Below are positions 60,363 to 64,000 of a DNA stretch of 64,000 nucleotides, piece by piece. Positions within the stretch are counted from its first letter, which is position 1; the number at the start of each line of letters is the position of its first letter. The notes beneath the pieces are model-generated. The model saw nothing but the letters and a program-made list of their open reading frames with translations, was not told the DNA's origin and did no database searches. The DNA is from Sutterella sp. AM11-39. Lineage in GTDB: Bacteria; Pseudomonadota; Gammaproteobacteria; Burkholderiales; Burkholderiaceae_F. The stretch lies in contig NZ_QRLV01000006.1 in the NCBI RefSeq assembly GCF_003472385.1, positions 1 to 64,000 on the forward strand. Reading direction: 5' to 3'. The position numbers and the translations under genes are program-made.

Positions 60363-61547
60363 TTAACAGCAATCGCTTTGGAGTAGCACCACGGCCTGGG
60401 TGCTAACCCCCTCTTCTCTGCCTTCAAATCCGAGTTTTTCATTGGTCTTGGGTTTGATAGAAACGCTGCCTTCGTCAAGTTCCAGAATCTCTTCGATGCG
60501 CGTTTGCATGGCGGCCACGTGCGGATTGAGCTTGGGTTTTTGCGCGACCACAACGGCGTCGATATTCACCACGCTCCATCCGGCTTCGCGAACCGCCTCA
60601 TAGGCGGTCTTCAAAAGAACGGCGCTGTCGGCTCCCTTGTACTTCGGATCGGTGTCGGGGAAAAACGTGCCGATATTGCCCAGGCGCGCAGCACCCAGAA
60701 CGGCATCGGTGATGGCGTGCAGCAGCGCATCGGCGTCGCTGTGGCCGTCAAGGCCCAACGTATGTTCGATTTCGATGCCGCCGAGAATGAATTTGCGGCC
60801 TTCCACCAGGCGATGTGAGTCGTAGCCGATGCCGATGCGCATTTTCATGGGAGTCTCCGTTAGCGATCGAGCGTCTTCAATGTCCTGAGGACGCGTGAGT
60901 TTGATGTTTCGTGACGAGGATTCGACGACGCCCACGGCGTAGCCGGCGTCGCGCATAGCGCTCGATTCGTCAGTGGTTTCAAGGTTTTCGGCAAGCGCCG
61001 ATTTCAGCTGCCTGTATGGGAAACATTGCGGCGTGGCGATGCGCATCAGCCCGTTGCGTTCGACGTCTTCAACGAGAAGGCCCTTTTCGTCCACGCGCTT
61101 GACCGTGTCCCAGACCGGTACGGCAAGAACCATGCCGGCGCACATCCCCTCTTCGATTCCCTTTTGCGTGCGGACAATCAGATTGGAAACATCCTGCGGC
61201 TGCACGAAGGGGCGCGCGGCATCATGTACCAGAACCAGGTCTTCATCGGCGATAGTGTCCGAGAGCGCCTCGAGTGTTTGATAGACCGTCTCAGCTCGCG
61301 TCTTACCGCCGGTGCGCAGCACGGCCGCAGGAATAGCAAGCGTCTCGACGTATTCGTCTTCGGGACTGACAGCAACATAGATGCCGTCAATTTCCGGCAC
61401 ATCCAACAGAGCGAGCACGGTCGTCTGCAGCACCGTCTGTCCGCTTCGCCCAAGAGGCAGGTATTGCTTGGGGCGGTCGGACAGCATGCGAGAGCCGCAG
61501 CCAGCGGCGGGCACCACAACGAAAACGCGGCGATTGGCGTAGGTCAT
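60363..61547 (-). CDS. ispDF: Fused IspD-IspF, two enzymes of the MEP isoprenoid pathway
   Basis: The 394-aa protein joins 2-C-methyl-D-erythritol 4-phosphate cytidylyltransferase (VVVPAAGCGSRMLSDRPKQYLPL at residues 9-31, LVHDAARPFV) to 2-C-methyl-D-erythritol 2,4-cyclodiphosphate synthase (MRIGIGYDSHRLVEGRKFILGG, DGHSDADALLHAI, SVSIKPKTNEKLGFEGR). The join lies near residue 234. Fusions are known in alpha- and epsilonproteobacteria; in betaproteobacteria the two genes are usually separate neighbours. Both active-site sets look complete. Confidence 0.95.
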   Translation of the reverse strand: MTYANRRVFVVVPAAGCGSRMLSDRPKQYLPLGRSGQTVLQTTVLALLDVPEIDGIYVAVSPEDEYVETLAIPAAVLRTGGKTRAETVYQTLEALSDTIADEDLVLVHDAARPFVQPQDVSNLIVRTQKGIEEGMCAGMVLAVPVWDTVKRVDEKGLLVEDVERNGLMRIATPQCFPYRQLKSALAENLETTDESSAMRDAGYAVGVVESSSRNIKLTRPQDIEDARSLTETPMKMRIGIGYDSHRLVEGRKFILGGIEIEHTLGLDGHSDADALLHAITDAVLGAARLGNIGTFFPDTDPKYKGADSAVLLKTAYEAVREAGWSVVNIDAVVVAQKPKLNPHVAAMQTRIEEILELDEGSVSIKPKTNEKLGFEGREEGVSTQAVVLLQSDCC

Positions 61548-61592
61548 AGCTATGTATAAAAAGACAAACGTGTTCGGATTCTACCGCGCAAG

Positions 61593-61624
61593 AAAAATCC
61601 CGCCGACTCCGTGAGCCGACGGGA
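61593..61624 (-). terminator. Terminator of the porin gene
   Basis: On the minus strand CCCGTCGGC pairs with GTCGGCGGG (one mismatch), followed by ATTTTTC. It is about 40 bases past the porin stop. Confidence 0.7.
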
Positions 61625-61662
61625 CTGGCCTTTCAATCGGCTAGCTTATGTAAGCATTCCGA

Positions 61663-62856
61663 TTAGAAGATGTGACGCAGACCGACGATGACCTGGGTGG
61701 CCTTGACTTCATCAAACTTCCCGTCGTTGTCTTCCAATTTCAGCTGCTTATAACCGATGCCGGAATAGATGATCGTACGCTTGGAGAGATCGTACTCGTG
61801 AGCCAGGAACACGTTCCAGTTGGTGGCATCCGTGTTATCCGGATCGTCGTTGGCTTCGAGGTAGCCGTAGTAAGCACCGGCATACAGGCGACCGCAGGGC
61901 AACGGGAACTGAGCGCCGAGGTGGAAGTTGTAGCCGTCGGCATCGTAGTAATAACTTTGATTCTTGGTATCAGTTTTGTCAGTATCGTTGAACCAGAAAA
62001 TGGCGCTGTAGCCGAGGCCGTCACCGAAACCGGTACGGGATCCTTTGACGTACTGACCGAATGCCGTGACGCGTGCCACACCGAAGTCATAATGGCCGCC
62101 AATGCTCAAAACGCGGCTATCGCCAACGTTCGGATTAGTATTTTCGTTGTCGCCGGGGGCGCCTACCTCACTCTTGTTGTAATGGCGGAACATCACGGAG
62201 TCATAAACGGCTACAACACCCAGCGGACCATTGTTATAGGTCAAGCCTGCGGCAAAGTAACGGTTGCTGCCGCGTTCGTTGGCGCGGGAGTCATCGTCAT
62301 CGCCTCCAACCGTGTCGTTGGCAAACGAATACTGCAGATAGCCGGTAAAGCCCGCAGCCGTCGGAGTCTGGTAGGTCACCATGTTGTCCAGGCGCATGCC
62401 GTTGCCCTGGTAGTTGCCGATATTGAAGATGCCGTCCCAGCCGCCGGGCAGAACGTCGGCGTTGACGCCCCAGATATCCAGCGTACCGGCGCCGGAAATG
62501 AGCGTACCGGCACGGCCGAAGCTCAACGTGCCATAGGGAGAATGGAACTTGAGCTGAGCTTCACGACCGAACATGCGGCCTCCCTGTCCCAACGCACCGC
62601 TATCGGACGAAAAGCCGTTTTCCAGCACGAAGGACACAGAGTAGCCGTTGCCCAGGTCTTCGGTACCCTTAAAGCCGAAGCGGGAACCGGAGTTGTAGCC
62701 GTTGATTTCTTCAAATCTGTTTTCGGTGGGTTCGTTAAGGGTATTGACGTGGGTGTAGCCCAAACCGGTGTCAACGATACCGTAGAGCGTGAAATCCATA
62801 GCGCTTGCGGTAGCGGCCGTCATGGTGGCTGCAACAGCGATGGCGATCTTTTTCAT
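61663..62856 (-). CDS. Outer-membrane general porin (trimeric, 16-stranded type)
   Basis: The 397-aa product has a signal peptide (MKKIAIAVAATMTAATASAMDFTLYG, cleaved after ASA) and the betaproteobacterial porin start FTLYGIVDTGLGYTHVN. Repeated alternating strands such as RFGFKGTEDLGNGYSVSFVLENGFSSD, and the C-terminal strand VKATQVIVGLRHIF ending in Phe, support an outer-membrane beta-barrel recognised by the BAM machinery. It would admit small hydrophilic solutes including C4-dicarboxylates. GGGAG lies nine bases before the ATG. Confidence 0.93.
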   Translation of the reverse strand: MKKIAIAVAATMTAATASAMDFTLYGIVDTGLGYTHVNTLNEPTENRFEEINGYNSGSRFGFKGTEDLGNGYSVSFVLENGFSSDSGALGQGGRMFGREAQLKFHSPYGTLSFGRAGTLISGAGTLDIWGVNADVLPGGWDGIFNIGNYQGNGMRLDNMVTYQTPTAAGFTGYLQYSFANDTVGGDDDDSRANERGSNRYFAAGLTYNNGPLGVVAVYDSVMFRHYNKSEVGAPGDNENTNPNVGDSRVLSIGGHYDFGVARVTAFGQYVKGSRTGFGDGLGYSAIFWFNDTDKTDTKNQSYYYDADGYNFHLGAQFPLPCGRLYAGAYYGYLEANDDPDNTDATNWNVFLAHEYDLSKRTIIYSGIGYKQLKLEDNDGKFDEVKATQVIVGLRHIF

Positions 62857-63068
62857 TGTCAGAGTCTCCCGTGGAGATGTGTTTTTATTAGAGGGGATTG
62901 GTTTCTGCCAAGGGCAGTGCGCCTGATCTTATCGGTTGAAATTTGACCGAGGCAAGCACTGTCAAGGCCTATTTCATGCCGATTTGACAAGTGTTGTAGA
63001 GAGCCTACAAAACTAAGCACTTTCTCCCAGCGCAATTTTGTTGCGGTGCGCTGAAGGTGAAGAGCCGG

Positions 63069-63106
63069 AAAAAACCTTCTGCTCAAGCCTGCATCGAGCA
63101 GAAGGT
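63069..63106 (-). terminator. Terminator after the NifX-domain gene
   Basis: On the minus strand ACCTTCTGCTC pairs perfectly with GAGCAGAAGGT, followed by TTTTTT. It lies 40 bases past the stop of the DUF134-NifX gene. Confidence 0.8.
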
Positions 63107-63147
63107 CTAAGGAAGATCGAGAGACCTGAAATGGTCAGAGGAAGCGA

Positions 63148-64000
63148 TCAGTGTTTTCCGCAGCCGCAGTGACCGTGACCATGACCATGCCCGTGGCATC
63201 CGCAACGGCCTTCTCCGTGGCAGTCGCATTCTTCTTTGCCGCATTCGCAGTGACCGCCGCAGCTGCATTCGCCCTCTTGTTTGTGACCGTGACAGCCGCA
63301 GCCCTCTTCTGCATGGCCGTGGTGTCCGTGGCAGCCGCATCCACCCTCTTCGTGGCCATGACCATGGCAGTGATGGTGGCCGCGGCCGGCTGTGGCGGCT
63401 TCAACGTTGTTTTCAAGTGTGCCGGCGATGAGCGAGGCGACGGCAGCATCACAGTCGCCTTCGTTGCCGGCATAAAGCCGGATGTTGGCCTGTGCCAGCG
63501 ACTGCACGGCGCCCGGTCCGAGGCCGCCGCAGATCACGCAGTCGACGGCGTTCTTTACGAGAAGGTTCACCACGGCGGCGTGACCGTGGCCGCCTGCGGC
63601 AATCGTTTCGGTCGAAATGACGGCTCCGTCTTGCACAACATAGATCTTGAAGTTGGGCGCCATGCCGAAGTGCTGGAAGATGACGTCGTTTTTGACGGGC
63701 ATCGCGATTTTCATATGTGAGACTCCTTGATTTTCCTGTGCGGCGGCTCGGGCGACGGTATTGCGCCGGCAACGGCCGGGACACGCGCAGCAGCTTGATT
63801 CCTGACAAATCCGATAGTTGCCGCCTTCGATCACAAGCGGCTTGCCGTTGACGATGGCGTCGGCAATCTTGAAGCGTGCCTTTTCGTAGATTTCGGTCGC
63901 TGTCGTGCGGGAGATCTGCATCTGCTGCGCGCACTGATCGTGGGTGCGCTTTTCTAGGTCAACGATTCGAATCGCTTCGTACTCTTCAACGAGCAGAACG
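63148..64000 (-). CDS. DUF134 and NifX/dinitrogenase-cofactor domain fusion with Cys/His-rich tail (5' end outside window)
   Basis: The reading frame is open from the right edge to the stop at 63148 (284 codons seen). The first ~70 residues are the end of a DUF134 helix-turn-helix protein (VEEYEAIRIVDLEKRTHDQ, MQISRTTATEIYEKARFKIADA, PLVIEGGNYRIC) plus a Cys-rich linker (ESSCCACPGRCRR). Next is a NifX/NafY-type Fe-Mo cofactor-binding domain (MKIAMPVKNDVIFQHFGMAPNF, CVICGGLGPGAVQSLAQANI). The last ~80 residues are a Gly/Cys/His tail (HGHGHEEGGCGCHGHHGH and more), a likely metal-binding region. An ATG at 63714 is preceded by AAGGAG at eight bases, so a shorter 188-aa NifX protein could also be made. 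Function is unknown; these domains occur in metal-cluster handling proteins of anaerobes. Confidence 0.8.
   Translation of the reverse strand, partial: VLLVEEYEAIRIVDLEKRTHDQCAQQMQISRTTATEIYEKARFKIADAIVNGKPLVIEGGNYRICQESSCCACPGRCRRNTVARAAAQENQGVSHMKIAMPVKNDVIFQHFGMAPNFKIYVVQDGAVISTETIAAGGHGHAAVVNLLVKNAVDCVICGGLGPGAVQSLAQANIRLYAGNEGDCDAAVASLIAGTLENNVEAATAGRGHHHCHGHGHEEGGCGCHGHHGHAEEGCGCHGHKQEGECSCGGHCECGKEECDCHGEGRCGCHGHGHGHGHCGCGKH

Overview
The window looks like a chromosome segment from an anaerobic or microaerophilic, host-associated betaproteobacterium, most likely of the Sutterellaceae (Sutterella/Parasutterella group). This is inferred from two things. Housekeeping gene order is of Burkholderiales type (folC-SPOR-cvpA-purF; purN/ribF; ileS-lspA; coaBC-dut). 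The metabolism is built on C4-dicarboxylates and fumarate respiration (frdAB, aspA, a Dcu carrier, a DcuC carrier with a fumarate-releasing lyase) with a [FeFe] hydrogenase. No rRNA, tRNA or CRISPR array was recognised.

Layout. 1-703: the 5' part of an IscB RNA-guided nuclease gene (minus strand, TTG start, running off the left edge) with its omega (HEARO-type) RNA, inserted immediately after the stop codon of a small membrane protein gene. 703-4865: membrane protein, OxyR, RecG, RidA. 4866-12520: fumarate block, namely a Wolinella-type frdAB with no visible frdC, a ~1 kb gene-free regulatory stretch, aspA and a Dcu carrier. 12723-18495: site-2 protease, methyltransferase, folC-SPOR-cvpA-purF. 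18586-26158: azoreductase-like protein, an orphan HipA kinase, fhs, a 48-aa membrane protein, etfBA, a secreted alpha/beta hydrolase. 26270-33457: LysR/MFS pair, cyclophilin-like protein, coaBC-unknown-dut operon, peroxiredoxin, pyridoxal kinase, lspA. 33463-43986: ileS, then a LysR-lyase-DcuC cassette that separates ileS from ribF, then purN and an RsmB-family methyltransferase. 44073-54831: accessory region with an AraC regulator, a Tat-exported carboxymuconolactone decarboxylase-like protein, two hipBA-type loci, two hydrolases, a lipoprotein and AT-rich dyad repeats that bracket these blocks, ending in a dCMP deaminase. 54919-58732: [FeFe] hydrogenase and a NuoF-C-terminal/GltD fusion flavoprotein. 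59063-64000: phosphopantetheinyl transferase-like protein, IspDF fusion, porin, and a DUF134-NifX fusion with a Cys/His-rich tail cut by the right edge.

How it fits together. Aspartate enters by Dcu carriers, AspA releases fumarate and ammonia, and FrdAB reduces fumarate to succinate for export. The lyase-DcuC cassette probably feeds another imported compound into the same fumarate pool. The hydrogenase pair would balance NAD(P)H and ferredoxin with H2, and EtfAB is another electron-transfer node. The features most worth a second look are the IscB/omega-RNA element, a HipA homologue that has lost its kinase residues while keeping its HipB-like partner, the hydrogenase fusion subunit, the DUF134-NifX fusion with an internal ribosome binding site, and the dyad repeats around the two hipBA loci.
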